Source of the DNA: Allomuricauda sp. F6463D
Lineage (GTDB): Bacteria; Bacteroidota; Bacteroidia; Flavobacteriales; Flavobacteriaceae
Length of the DNA: 64,000 bases
NCBI RefSeq assembly: GCF_023015965.1
Contig: NZ_JALKAN010000001.1
Coordinates: 1,634,160 to 1,698,159 of the forward strand
Direction of reading: 5' to 3'
A model generated the notes under the pieces. The model was not told the origin of the DNA and made no database searches. It worked only from the letters and a program-made list of their open reading frames with translations. The translations under genes were made by a program, and so were the position numbers. Position 1 is the first letter of the stretch; every line of letters starts with the position of its first letter. This document shows positions 28,031 through 36,701 of this stretch, one piece after another.

Positions 28031-30226
28031 ATGTTTCGCACCACTTTTCCCAACTATCGGCAATTGGACAAGATGGACTGTGGCCCCACATGCCTCAGGA
28101 TCATCGCAAAATACTATGGCAGGGAGGTGCCCTTAGAGCGTCTTAGACAGGCGGCTTATATTGATAGAGAGGGGGTTTCATTGGCAGGTATCAAGGAAGC
28201 TGCAAAACAAATCGACTTAGAGACTTTCTCGGTCTTGATCACATGGGAAGACCTTATTGAAAAAGCCCCATTGCCATGCATTGTTCATTGGGAAGGCAAT
28301 CATTTTATGGTGGTCTATCGCATAACCCCTACCAAAGTACATATTTCCGATCCAGCCAAGGGGAAATATAGTTTAAGTTCCGATGCGTTCAAAAGAGGGT
28401 GGCTTTCTTCGGAAAAGAAAGGAATTGCCATGTTTTTGGAACCGATGGATGTTTTCATCAAGGGAAAATTGGGCAGGGCAGAAAACAAAAGCCACCTCCT
28501 ACATGCATTAAAATACCTTTTTGATTATAAAAAGTTGGTCGGGCAATTGGCCATAGGGCTTTTGCTCTCGTCCATTATCCAATTGGCCCTGCCCTTCTTT
28601 ACCCAGAGCATAGTTGACTATGGTATCGAGAACCAGGACCTGAATTTTATCCAAATCATTCTGATAGGGCAAGTATTCTTTGTATTGTCAAAAGGGGCCA
28701 TAGCCATTTTAAGGGATTGGATCTTGTTGCATATGTCCATGCGGATAAACATCCGAATGATGAATGATTACCTTACGCGATTGATACAATTGCCTATTTC
28801 GTTCTTTTCAGGTCGGGGCATCGGTGATTTGGTAAGGCGTATCAACGACAACGAGCGGATCGAGGAATTTTTCACCAATGGTTCCTTGACTTTTTTATTC
28901 GATGTATTCAACATTCTGCTTTTCAGTTTTGTGCTGGCCTATTACAACCTCAGGATATTTATGGTCTTTCTGATCGGATCTGGAATGTATTTGCTTTGGT
29001 CATTGGCTTTCATGAAGAAAAAAGCTTTGTTGGACACTGCCTACTTTAAATCCAGTGCAAAAAGTCAATCCAAGATCCTACAGATCATTTACAATATTGA
29101 AGACATCAAGGTCAATGGTTCCGAAGATCGACGGAAGAAAGAGTGGTACGCTACACAATTGGAACTGTTTGGGGTCACATCAAAAAACTTAAGAATCCAT
29201 CAATTACAGACCAATGGAGGACAGCTTATCAATGAACTAAAGAATATAGCCATTATTTTTCTATCGGCCTATGCCGTTATCGAAGGAGTCTTCAGTCTTG
29301 GTGTGATGTTGGCCATCCAGTTCATCATTGGTCAGCTTAATGTTCCCTTGAGCAAGATGATGGATTTTTTATTGGACTACCAAAAAGCGGAATTGGCATT
29401 GAGGCGGCTTTTTGAAGTTTGGAACGAGGAACCAGAGGGTCATGATTTGAACCCAATTGAAAAAAAGGTCCATGAAAACATTGATCTCCGTGAGGTGTCT
29501 TTTAGATATGGTCCTCCGGGGACCAAGGAAGCCCTGTCCCATGTTTCCATAACCATACCTAAAGGAAAGGTAACCGCCATAGTTGGACACAGTGGATCAG
29601 GAAAATCGACCTTGCTCAAGCTTCTATTACAGTTCCATAGCCCCACCGAGGGAAAGATCATTGTTGGAAACACACCATTATCGAGTATAGCACCAAGAAT
29701 TTGGAGAGAAAACTGTGGTGTGGTATTGCAGGAGGGAAGTCTTTTCGAGGATACTATAGAACGCAATATAACCGAATCCAAATCCAAGGTCCCCTTGGAT
29801 AAGGATCGATTTAAGACGGCCTTATCCTATGCCATGTTAAAGAGCTTTGTCGATGATTTGCCACACGGTACCCATACAAAGATCGGGGAAAATGGGATTA
29901 GATTGAGCGGCGGAGAAAAGCAACGGGTATTATTGGCAAGGGCCATATACAAAGACCCGGACTACTTCTTCTTGGATGAGGCCACCAGTTCGCTGGATTC
30001 CATCAATGAGAAGGGAATACTGAACAACTTGGATTCCTTTAACAAAAACAGAACCGTTGTTATTGTGGCGCACCGGTTATCCACTATCCGTAATGCGGAC
30101 AACATTATCGTTCTGGATAACGGAATAGTGAAAGAGCAAGGAACACATCAAGATCTCTTGAGTAAAAAGGGAGTGTATTGGAAATTGGTACAATATCAAA
30201 TGGATTCGGTGGACTATGGAAGATAA
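28031..30226 (+). CDS. Peptidase C39-domain ABC exporter for double-glycine peptides
   Basis: 731 residues. The N-terminal C39 peptidase is complete: QLDKMDCGPTC with Gln11 and Cys17, His91 in NHFMVV and Asp107 in ISDPAKG. Six membrane helices follow (about 160-430), then an ABC domain with Walker A GHSGSGKST, signature LSGGEKQRV and Walker B FFLDEATSSLD. Such proteins cut leader peptides after Gly-Gly and export the core. The gene overlaps the HlyD-type adaptor by 11 bp. A candidate substrate with a Gly-Gly leader lies at 36.5 kb. Confidence 0.95.
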   Translation: MFRTTFPNYRQLDKMDCGPTCLRIIAKYYGREVPLERLRQAAYIDREGVSLAGIKEAAKQIDLETFSVLITWEDLIEKAPLPCIVHWEGNHFMVVYRITPTKVHISDPAKGKYSLSSDAFKRGWLSSEKKGIAMFLEPMDVFIKGKLGRAENKSHLLHALKYLFDYKKLVGQLAIGLLLSSIIQLALPFFTQSIVDYGIENQDLNFIQIILIGQVFFVLSKGAIAILRDWILLHMSMRINIRMMNDYLTRLIQLPISFFSGRGIGDLVRRINDNERIEEFFTNGSLTFLFDVFNILLFSFVLAYYNLRIFMVFLIGSGMYLLWSLAFMKKKALLDTAYFKSSAKSQSKILQIIYNIEDIKVNGSEDRRKKEWYATQLELFGVTSKNLRIHQLQTNGGQLINELKNIAIIFLSAYAVIEGVFSLGVMLAIQFIIGQLNVPLSKMMDFLLDYQKAELALRRLFEVWNEEPEGHDLNPIEKKVHENIDLREVSFRYGPPGTKEALSHVSITIPKGKVTAIVGHSGSGKSTLLKLLLQFHSPTEGKIIVGNTPLSSIAPRIWRENCGVVLQEGSLFEDTIERNITESKSKVPLDKDRFKTALSYAMLKSFVDDLPHGTHTKIGENGIRLSGGEKQRVLLARAIYKDPDYFFLDEATSSLDSINEKGILNNLDSFNKNRTVVIVAHRLSTIRNADNIIVLDNGIVKEQGTHQDLLSKKGVYWKLVQYQMDSVDYGR

Positions 30227-31502
30227 GGTAGTTTTTTCAGAAGACTTTTTGAACCGTCCCCCAAGCTGGATGGTTCGGAGAGGCAACCTGATTTTTTTCG
30301 TTTTCTTTATTTTGTTGGTGCTACTGGCCTACTTTATACAATACAACGAAGTAGTTGAAGCAGATATACTGGTGACCAGTGAAAATCCTCCGGTCGCTCT
30401 TTATAGTAAGCGTCAAGGCCAATTGGTCTATATGAATTTTGGGGCAGGTCGGCAAGTGGACAAGGGAGGAATTCTGGCCATTGTGGAAAACCCTTCAAAA
30501 TGGGAGGATGTATTTTACCTAAGGCAGCAATTGAACGACACCACGTTGATCCATACGCTGGAGGGGCTCTTTCAAAAGTTCCCCAGTGACCTGGAACTCG
30601 AAGTAAATATGCATACGTCCTATCAGAAATATTTAAAAGCATACCAAAACTATCTACTTTATTTGAACCTGGGCCAGGAAGCACTTGAAAGCAAGAACCT
30701 GAACCTAAGGTTGGCAAGGTACAAAAGTCAGATAGCCATCAAGCGGTCGCAATTAAAGACCGCAAGAAGGAACTATTCCCTGGCCAAGCAAAGTTATGAT
30801 AGACAGGAAGCTCTTCTTGAAAAGGGTGTAATCTCACAGCAGCAATTGGATGGTAACGAACAAGAAATGTTGTTCGCACAAAACGAGGTCAATACGATCA
30901 AAGAAGAACTGGAGGCATTACAAGTGGATACATTGAGCCTGAAAAATCTTAGTTTAAAATCATTGAACAGGGATATTATAAATGCGTCATCCTATTTCTC
31001 GGAACTTCAATTGGCAAAACAAGAATTGAAAGGTAAAATGGATGAATGGGAAAACAACTATGCATTAGTAAGCCCGGTCTCTGGAACGGTAACGGTTTTT
31101 GACATTTGGAGTACCCATCAACAGGTATCCCAAGGGGAGCATATCTTAACCGTAGTGCCGAACAAAAAGGCCCGATTAATCGGCAAATGCAAAGTTCCCA
31201 TCAGAAATTCCGCCAAAATCAAAAAAGGCCAAGATGTTATCATCAAATTGGACAACTATCCCTATCGGGAATGGGGTCTATTGGAGGGGGTTGTGTCACA
31301 GATGTCCTTAACGCCAAAAAAAGGGGATGATGTCTATTATTCCGTATATGTTGAGATGCCCCATTTAAAAACTACCTATGGGAAGGAGATCGAGTTCAAA
31401 CAGGAAATGATGGGAACGGCCAAAATAGTGCTTCAGGAAGCTTCCCTGTTAGAGAGGGTTTTCTACCAGTTCAGAGGACTATGGACCGATATATTAAATT
31501 AA
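30216..31502 (+). CDS. HlyD-family adaptor of the C39 exporter
   Basis: 428 residues: cytoplasmic start, one membrane helix (LIFFVFFILLVLLAYFIQYN), lipoyl/barrel-sandwich halves (GQLVYMNFGAGRQVDKGGIL and ALVSPVSGTVTVFDIW) around a coiled coil (about 140-290, LKTARRNYSLAKQSYDRQEA). It should bridge the inner-membrane exporter to an outer-membrane channel; no TolC-like gene is nearby, so that part would come from elsewhere in the genome. Confidence 0.92.
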   Translation: MEDKVVFSEDFLNRPPSWMVRRGNLIFFVFFILLVLLAYFIQYNEVVEADILVTSENPPVALYSKRQGQLVYMNFGAGRQVDKGGILAIVENPSKWEDVFYLRQQLNDTTLIHTLEGLFQKFPSDLELEVNMHTSYQKYLKAYQNYLLYLNLGQEALESKNLNLRLARYKSQIAIKRSQLKTARRNYSLAKQSYDRQEALLEKGVISQQQLDGNEQEMLFAQNEVNTIKEELEALQVDTLSLKNLSLKSLNRDIINASSYFSELQLAKQELKGKMDEWENNYALVSPVSGTVTVFDIWSTHQQVSQGEHILTVVPNKKARLIGKCKVPIRNSAKIKKGQDVIIKLDNYPYREWGLLEGVVSQMSLTPKKGDDVYYSVYVEMPHLKTTYGKEIEFKQEMMGTAKIVLQEASLLERVFYQFRGLWTDILN

Positions 31503-31518
31503 AAAACACAGAGATCTT

Positions 31519-33183
31519 ATGCGGCCTTATCTAGTATTTCTTTTATTGTCAATGATGACCATTCCAGTTTTTTCACAGGAGTTGAACAAAGATCAATTGC
31601 TCCAACTGTCCTTCGATTCCCTTGATCGGATCGAAAATAAACTGGAATATGGCACCTTGTATTCAAAAAAGGTTTTTGATGCACATATCCTCAAAGCCAA
31701 ATACGCAAAGGACACGGGACAACTTGCCGAGGCATATAGAAAACGGGTGTGGGGCGAGGATTTTGCCATGGCCATCAAATATGTGGATTCCGCCATCGCA
31801 ATATCCACAGGTGTCCATGAAAAAAGATTCCCATCCAAAGTGCATTACACCAAAGGAGGTCTGTTGTATGAAGCCGATAGACCTGATGAAGCGGTCAGGG
31901 AATTTGTAACCGCCTATGAATTTGCCAAAAAAGCCAGTGATTATGAACGGATAGTCGACTGTTTCAACGCCATAGCCATCATTAAAGGAGAATATGGCCA
32001 TCAAGAAAGGGCGATATCCCTACTTCGACTTTCTTTGGATTATTTAAATACGTATGAAGAAAAAATCGATAACTATGATTTGACCAAACTCATTACATTG
32101 GATAACATTGCCCGATGTTATCTACAAATCAAAAAAATCGATTCATCACGGCACTATGCCCAACAGGGCCTGGACCTTTCTTCCCAGATGAAGGATCTGG
32201 ACACCTATCGATCTTTAAGTGCGCTCTATGCACAGATAAACTATTATGATGGCAACTATATCAAGTCTAGGGATACGCTGTTAAAATATGTAAAGGGTAC
32301 TGGCGATCTTTCGCATGCGGACCGCCTTTTTTATTTGGGCATGATCGAGGGGAAAATTGGAAATTCAGCAAAAAAAAGGAGATATTTCAAACGAATCGAT
32401 TCCTTACTGAACAAGAATGGTTATCCTTTAATGGACAATGTGAAGGAAATCTTTCAATTCCTTTTAAAAGAGGCCATCTCAAAAGACGAGGAACCCATGG
32501 TAAAGAATTATGCCGATCGATTGGTCTACTATGACAGTATCTTGACTACAGCGGAAAAAGAGATCCGCAGTATCCTGTGGACCGAATTTGACCTTCCAGA
32601 ACAAGAGGCCTCCAAAAAAGTATTGTCGGATGAGATCCAAAAGAAAGAAGGAACGATTCGGAACTACATCCTCTTATCCGTCCTGCTCATTTTCCTTTTG
32701 GCGCTTTACTTCATCAAATACAGCAGGACACAAAAGAAATTGAGGGAAATCATGCATCAAGATGTCGAGCCTTTAAAACGTTACCCTAAAAAGGATGATA
32801 TTGCTCAAATGGATATTGACCCGGAGGTTGTTCAAAGTACACTCAAAGCTTTGGATAAATGGGAAACAGACCTCGGTTACCTTGAGCAAAAAACCAGTCA
32901 AAATTCATTGGCCTCTGACCTAAATACAAACACCTCGTATCTCTCAAAAATCATCAATACCTATAAAGGGCAAACGTTTTCCAATTATTTAAAAGACCTT
33001 CGGGTAACCTATGCCATCAACCATTTAAAGGAAAACCCTCAAATCATCGATACCCATTCTACAATTCAGATTGCAGAAATGTTCGGGTTCAGCTCTTTGG
33101 ATGTCTTTGCCCGGGCCATAAAATCCAAGATCGGGGTGACCCCGGCGGTCTACTTTAGGAAACTAAAGAAAAGCAATTTATAA
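31519..33183 (+). CDS. Membrane-bound TPR sensor with AraC-type DNA-binding domain
   Basis: 554 residues. Signal peptide (LVFLLLSMMTIPVFSQE), a periplasmic run of TPR-like helices (YEADRPDEAVREFVTAYEFA and others), one membrane helix near 375-400 (YILLSVLLIFLLALYFIKYS), then a cytoplasmic AraC/HTH_18 domain (NTSYLSKIINTYKGQTFSNY, EMFGFSSLDVFARAIKSKIG). This one-component layout senses a periplasmic or envelope signal. It follows the HlyD gene by 16 bp and probably controls the exporter or the peptide genes downstream. Confidence 0.88.
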   Translation: MRPYLVFLLLSMMTIPVFSQELNKDQLLQLSFDSLDRIENKLEYGTLYSKKVFDAHILKAKYAKDTGQLAEAYRKRVWGEDFAMAIKYVDSAIAISTGVHEKRFPSKVHYTKGGLLYEADRPDEAVREFVTAYEFAKKASDYERIVDCFNAIAIIKGEYGHQERAISLLRLSLDYLNTYEEKIDNYDLTKLITLDNIARCYLQIKKIDSSRHYAQQGLDLSSQMKDLDTYRSLSALYAQINYYDGNYIKSRDTLLKYVKGTGDLSHADRLFYLGMIEGKIGNSAKKRRYFKRIDSLLNKNGYPLMDNVKEIFQFLLKEAISKDEEPMVKNYADRLVYYDSILTTAEKEIRSILWTEFDLPEQEASKKVLSDEIQKKEGTIRNYILLSVLLIFLLALYFIKYSRTQKKLREIMHQDVEPLKRYPKKDDIAQMDIDPEVVQSTLKALDKWETDLGYLEQKTSQNSLASDLNTNTSYLSKIINTYKGQTFSNYLKDLRVTYAINHLKENPQIIDTHSTIQIAEMFGFSSLDVFARAIKSKIGVTPAVYFRKLKKSNL

Positions 33184-33275
33184 AATGCGCAGAAATTAAA
33201 ATGCCTTGAATTTTATTAACCATTAGTTTCGGCTTGAACAATAACACTACCATAACTATTTAAAAGCTGAACAAC

Positions 33276-34898
33276 ATGATTAAAAAAGCATTTTTAACAC
33301 TATCATTGGCCAGTACAGTCCTATTTTTCCTCAGTTGTGAAAAAGAGGATCAACTCGACCTGAACGAGGAAACGGCAGCAACCCCAGCTGATGCATCTGA
33401 AGTAGCTGTGCATTTGACAGAAGGAGGGTCCCTTGAATTCACCGATAAGGCATCCTTGGCAAAGCTCTTGGAAGAGACGGACAAAACTACGTTCAACGCA
33501 AAGATCCAAGAACTAACGGATAATGGATTTCAATCGCTGAGACCTGTTTTTGATGATTTGGAGTCACCCGAGGTACAAAGTTTTCTTTCTAAAAAATTGG
33601 GAAGGCTACAGAAATCAGGCATCCTGTATTCTTTAAAGGGAGGTCAGGACGATGATGCTATCGACTTGGATGACGAGGTCATCTCCGACCCAAGATTTGC
33701 AGCCCTTTTGGATAGGGACAGAGGCATTATCGTCGGCGATTCCTATTACCGGTATACAACCGACGGACTCTATTTTTGTAAAAGGGAAGACAAGAAAAAA
33801 CTGGAAACGTATTTGAAGGAATTGGGCAATAAAAAAGGTTTTAAACCTAGAGGTTTGACCCATAGGTGTGCGATAAAAAAAGCTGAAATCGAAAGCAGCT
33901 TATCCATTAGTCCCAAACAGGGAACCGTAGTACAGGTCACGGATGCCATTTTGCGCTATGAAATAGATGGCTGCGGTGGCGGTGGTGGCGGATACTCCGG
34001 TGGCGGATCCACTGGTGGATCCTCAGGCGGTACGACCACGGCCACAAATTATCCCATATTAAAACCACAAGGATTCAGGACGTGCGTCTACGATGAGGAC
34101 AGTATCTGGGAAAGTATATTCGGTGATCGTGAAAAATGCAATGAATATCACGATTCGACCCATAGGGTACAGACCCAGTTTTGGAACGAGAATTATTTCT
34201 TATGGGCATCCATTGGGACAAAGGTCAAATATCAAAAAAAGAGACTGATCGGTTGGAGCGAATCCAGTACAGCAGAATATGTGCAATTGGGAATTAACGC
34301 CGTCAAATTCACCTATAACTATGTACTTAAACCTAATGCTCCGATGGTAACCAAACACGTCACTTATAAGTACAAGGGTGTTGTCTATGATGGGGAGACA
34401 GGAAACGTCCTTGTAGGTCAACAACCACCAAGGCCCAAAGACTGGCCGGTTTGGGGCGAAGACGAAAAATTGATCGATCTGGAAATATATGTAGACGACA
34501 TCTTCGGAAAAACCATCAATAAACAAATAGAATTTACCGTGGGAAACCTTAATTCTTCGGTATATAATTTATTGGCTAAGATTACCAAGACCTCACTGAC
34601 TTCCCTAAAAAATGAAATCAACCAGGACAAGGTGGCCGTTAAAATTGTCCGGTTTAGCGATAACAAAATGGAAATGATCGATATGAATCGGATAAAAAGG
34701 GGAAAATCCAATGAAACCCATCGCTTCGACTTCAATTTTCTTTTGACCCTAGGTTATGGTATCGATAGTGGCAATGTAAACTTTGATTTTTTCAAACAGT
34801 TCAAGGCCAAAAAATATGATGTGGCCAAAGTTGACATTTATGGCTTGGCCTTAAGGAACGGGACAATTAAGGGCAGTAAGGTCATTGCTGCAGATTAA
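33276..34898 (+). CDS. Unrecognised large surface lipoprotein with poly-Gly hinge
   Basis: 540 residues with a lipoprotein signal (LASTVLFFLSCEKEDQLD). The N-terminal half includes DPRFAALLDRDRGIIVGDSY, a pattern I have seen in Bacteroidota surface proteins without known role. A very Gly-rich hinge (about residues 232-256, GCGGGGGGYSGGGSTGG) leads to a beta-rich C-terminal half. The following gene is a small barrel protein, as after the lipoprotein at 24.4 kb. Function unknown; ends at a strong terminator. Confidence 0.7.
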   Translation: MIKKAFLTLSLASTVLFFLSCEKEDQLDLNEETAATPADASEVAVHLTEGGSLEFTDKASLAKLLEETDKTTFNAKIQELTDNGFQSLRPVFDDLESPEVQSFLSKKLGRLQKSGILYSLKGGQDDDAIDLDDEVISDPRFAALLDRDRGIIVGDSYYRYTTDGLYFCKREDKKKLETYLKELGNKKGFKPRGLTHRCAIKKAEIESSLSISPKQGTVVQVTDAILRYEIDGCGGGGGGYSGGGSTGGSSGGTTTATNYPILKPQGFRTCVYDEDSIWESIFGDREKCNEYHDSTHRVQTQFWNENYFLWASIGTKVKYQKKRLIGWSESSTAEYVQLGINAVKFTYNYVLKPNAPMVTKHVTYKYKGVVYDGETGNVLVGQQPPRPKDWPVWGEDEKLIDLEIYVDDIFGKTINKQIEFTVGNLNSSVYNLLAKITKTSLTSLKNEINQDKVAVKIVRFSDNKMEMIDMNRIKRGKSNETHRFDFNFLLTLGYGIDSGNVNFDFFKQFKAKKYDVAKVDIYGLALRNGTIKGSKVIAAD

Positions 34899-34919
34899 CT
34901 TGAGAATAAAAGAATTGAC

Positions 34920-34952
34920 TGAAATCAGGCCGTCTGAGATGGCCTGATTTCA
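34920..34952 (+). terminator. Rho-independent-type hairpin after the 33.3-kb lipoprotein gene
   Basis: Arms TGAAATCAGGCC and GGCCTGATTTCA pair perfectly (12 bp) around a nine-base loop. It lies 22 bp after the lipoprotein stop and 28 bp before the barrel gene, so it should end or attenuate the message between them. Confidence 0.8.
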
Positions 34953-34979
34953 TATCTTAGTTACAAACACACCATTGAC

Positions 34980-35534
34980 ATGAAAAAATACAATCTTTTT
35001 ATTATCGCGCTCTTATTCTGCACCTATACTTTCGGACAGAGCGCTGACGGCCTTCAGAAAAGGCTCATCGTCAACATTATCAATCCAGGATTGGATTATG
35101 AGCTTCCTTTGGGCAACAAACCCCTTATTAGCTTTGGACTCGGCATTGGGTACAGTGGAGCTTATGATGAAATAACGGCTATAGAAAACAATGGGTTCAA
35201 CTATGTGATAGCCCCTTTCTTGGATACACAGTTCAAATTTTTGTACAATAGAAGATCAAGGAAGGGCAAAGGAAAGTCAATTATGCACAATGCTGGGAAT
35301 TTTATTTCCCTTAGGGCCATGGGGCGCGGGCCTTCCATAGCGGAAAACGTAACAAGAACGGACGATTTGGATTTCGTTGTCGGACCTACTTGGGGTATCC
35401 AACGTACCTTTGATAAAGTTAGGCTTCTAGTGGACGTAGGGCCTCAATTATATTTTGACACCAAGGGAAACGCTGGTATTTTCCCGGTCATGATACAGGT
35501 CAACCTTGGCTTTATCATGAACAGGGATCAGTGA
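34980..35534 (+). CDS. Small outer-membrane beta-barrel protein
   Basis: 184 residues with a signal peptide (IIALLFCTYTFGQSA) and alternating barrel-like strands (PLISFGLGIGYSGAYDEITA, NFISLRAMGRGPSIAE, VMIQVNLGFIMNRDQ). No family named. It pairs with the lipoprotein gene just upstream as a second copy of the lipoprotein-plus-barrel arrangement. The 3' end overlaps the convergent gene by 7 bp. Confidence 0.7.
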   Translation: MKKYNLFIIALLFCTYTFGQSADGLQKRLIVNIINPGLDYELPLGNKPLISFGLGIGYSGAYDEITAIENNGFNYVIAPFLDTQFKFLYNRRSRKGKGKSIMHNAGNFISLRAMGRGPSIAENVTRTDDLDFVVGPTWGIQRTFDKVRLLVDVGPQLYFDTKGNAGIFPVMIQVNLGFIMNRDQ

Positions 35535-36151
35535 AGTCCATAATGTTCCAATATCTTTTGTAGTGTTTTATGGGCAATCACATCCGGAGTATCCATCAGG
35601 CGCCAGGAATCACCTGGGCTGGAAACATCGTGACTTGTTCCCGTTCCAGTAATTTTTGAAATGAGCTGTTGTTCCTTCAGGTCGTATATGGCAATACCGA
35701 CCGTCACCTCATTATGGAATACGGACGCTCCTTGGCCTATCTCATGTGATGAAATGGAAGATGCTTCTTCTGCCACTGTCAGCGCCTTGCACATGATCAG
35801 ATAATCAAATTCTTTCAAGATTGTCCCAAGCTCCTCCAAACTCCTTCCTGATTGCTCAAAATTTAGTTCTTCCGCCAATAGATGGGTTTGTCTGACCTGG
35901 TTCAGGGTATGCAACGAATCACCAATAAGGGATGTGAACCCTTCCACGTACAAATCTTCAAAATGGTTCCAATTCCTATCATAAATCGGATCGACCAGTA
36001 TCCATTGACCTTTGCCAAAAGTCATTTCATGATGCACTTCTGCATCGATCAACACCTTGGGCGATCTACAGGAATTTAAAAAAAACAGAAAGATCATTCC
36101 CATCAGCTGAACGGTCGATGCCAATTGAAAAGCAGTTGAATTCTTCATCAT
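35528..36151 (-). CDS. Unrecognised lipoprotein
   Basis: The frame is open to 36286, but a tandem ATG at 36151/36148 opens a lipoprotein signal (LASTVQLMGMIFLFFLNSCR) and is preferred. About 207 residues. The mature part resembles periplasmic lipoproteins with a curli-assembly-like or DUF4136-like fold in rhythm (YLIMCKALTVAEEA, NEVTVGIAIYDLKEQQLISK), but I cannot assign a family. It is convergent with the barrel gene. Confidence 0.6.
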   Translation of the reverse strand: MMKNSTAFQLASTVQLMGMIFLFFLNSCRSPKVLIDAEVHHEMTFGKGQWILVDPIYDRNWNHFEDLYVEGFTSLIGDSLHTLNQVRQTHLLAEELNFEQSGRSLEELGTILKEFDYLIMCKALTVAEEASSISSHEIGQGASVFHNEVTVGIAIYDLKEQQLISKITGTGTSHDVSSPGDSWRLMDTPDVIAHKTLQKILEHYGLH

Positions 36152-36463
36152 AATTCTTGGTTTACAGTATAATTGAATCTTGAAGACCTGTTGGTTGCTA
36201 CCCAGAACAAGTGCACCCAAGGTAACATTACTAATATCCGTGTAATCCTTTCCGTATAGTACATGAAGGATAAGGGCGCGATCCAACGCACATCGAATAA
36301 TTCAAAACAATATACACCACAATGACTTCATTGTATCACGTCATGACAATCCGAAAATACGGATAACATGTCAACTCCGACTTCTCGCCTTTCAGTTTGA
36401 ACATCAAAAAAACGGCAATTTATAAAATGAGGATAATTTTTTATTCTAAAAACAGGGATATCC

Positions 36464-36484
36464 ATTAGATTGGACCAGTCTAAT
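36464..36484. promoter_or_regulatory. Palindrome upstream of the double-glycine peptide gene
   Basis: ATTAGATTGG and CCAGTCTAAT (9 of 10 paired) flank a single A, 27 bp before the peptide ATG, directly beside the AT-rich run TAATATATAA. Size, symmetry and position fit an operator for a dimeric regulator. The regulator is not known. Confidence 0.45.
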
Positions 36485-36511
36485 ATATAAACGTAAAAAG
36501 ACCATTACACC

Positions 36512-36634
36512 ATGGAAAAAATCAAAAACATCAAAACAATGTTCAAGGAAAACGAATTGAAACACATCGGAAAAATCAAAGGAGGAGGAGACGATGGTGA
36601 CATCGAAAAAGGAAAAATAAAAAAGGTCGACTAA
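36512..36634 (+). CDS. Double-glycine leader peptide, candidate substrate of the C39 exporter
   Basis: A 40-codon gene starting at ATG 36512. The product begins MEKIKNIKTMFKENELKHIG, continues KIKGGG and ends in an acidic then lysine-rich tail (DDGDIEKGKIKKVD). The leader has the F/L-x-x-x-E-L-x-x-I spacing before Gly-Gly that C39 peptidases recognise in Bacteroidota natural-product precursors. Cleavage after GG or GGG would give a 14-15 residue core without Cys, Ser or Thr. It has its own palindrome upstream and its own terminator 21 bp downstream, so it is a separate, probably highly expressed unit. No modification enzyme of a known class is adjacent. A signalling peptide, bacteriocin or toxin are all possible. 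Confidence 0.65.
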   Translation: MEKIKNIKTMFKENELKHIGKIKGGGDDGDIEKGKIKKVD

Positions 36635-36655
36635 CACTACCATTAATTTTTTTCA

Positions 36656-36688
36656 CTAAAATCCCTATGTACAAATAGGGATTTTTAG
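36656..36688 (+). terminator. Terminator of the double-glycine peptide gene
   Basis: CTAAAATCCCTA and TAGGGATTTTTAG pair almost perfectly (one extra T on the right) around the loop TGTACAAA, with T residues on the exit side. It isolates the 40-codon gene from the peptidase gene that starts 13 bp later. Confidence 0.82.
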
Positions 36689-36701
36689 TATGTTGCCGTA
36701 T

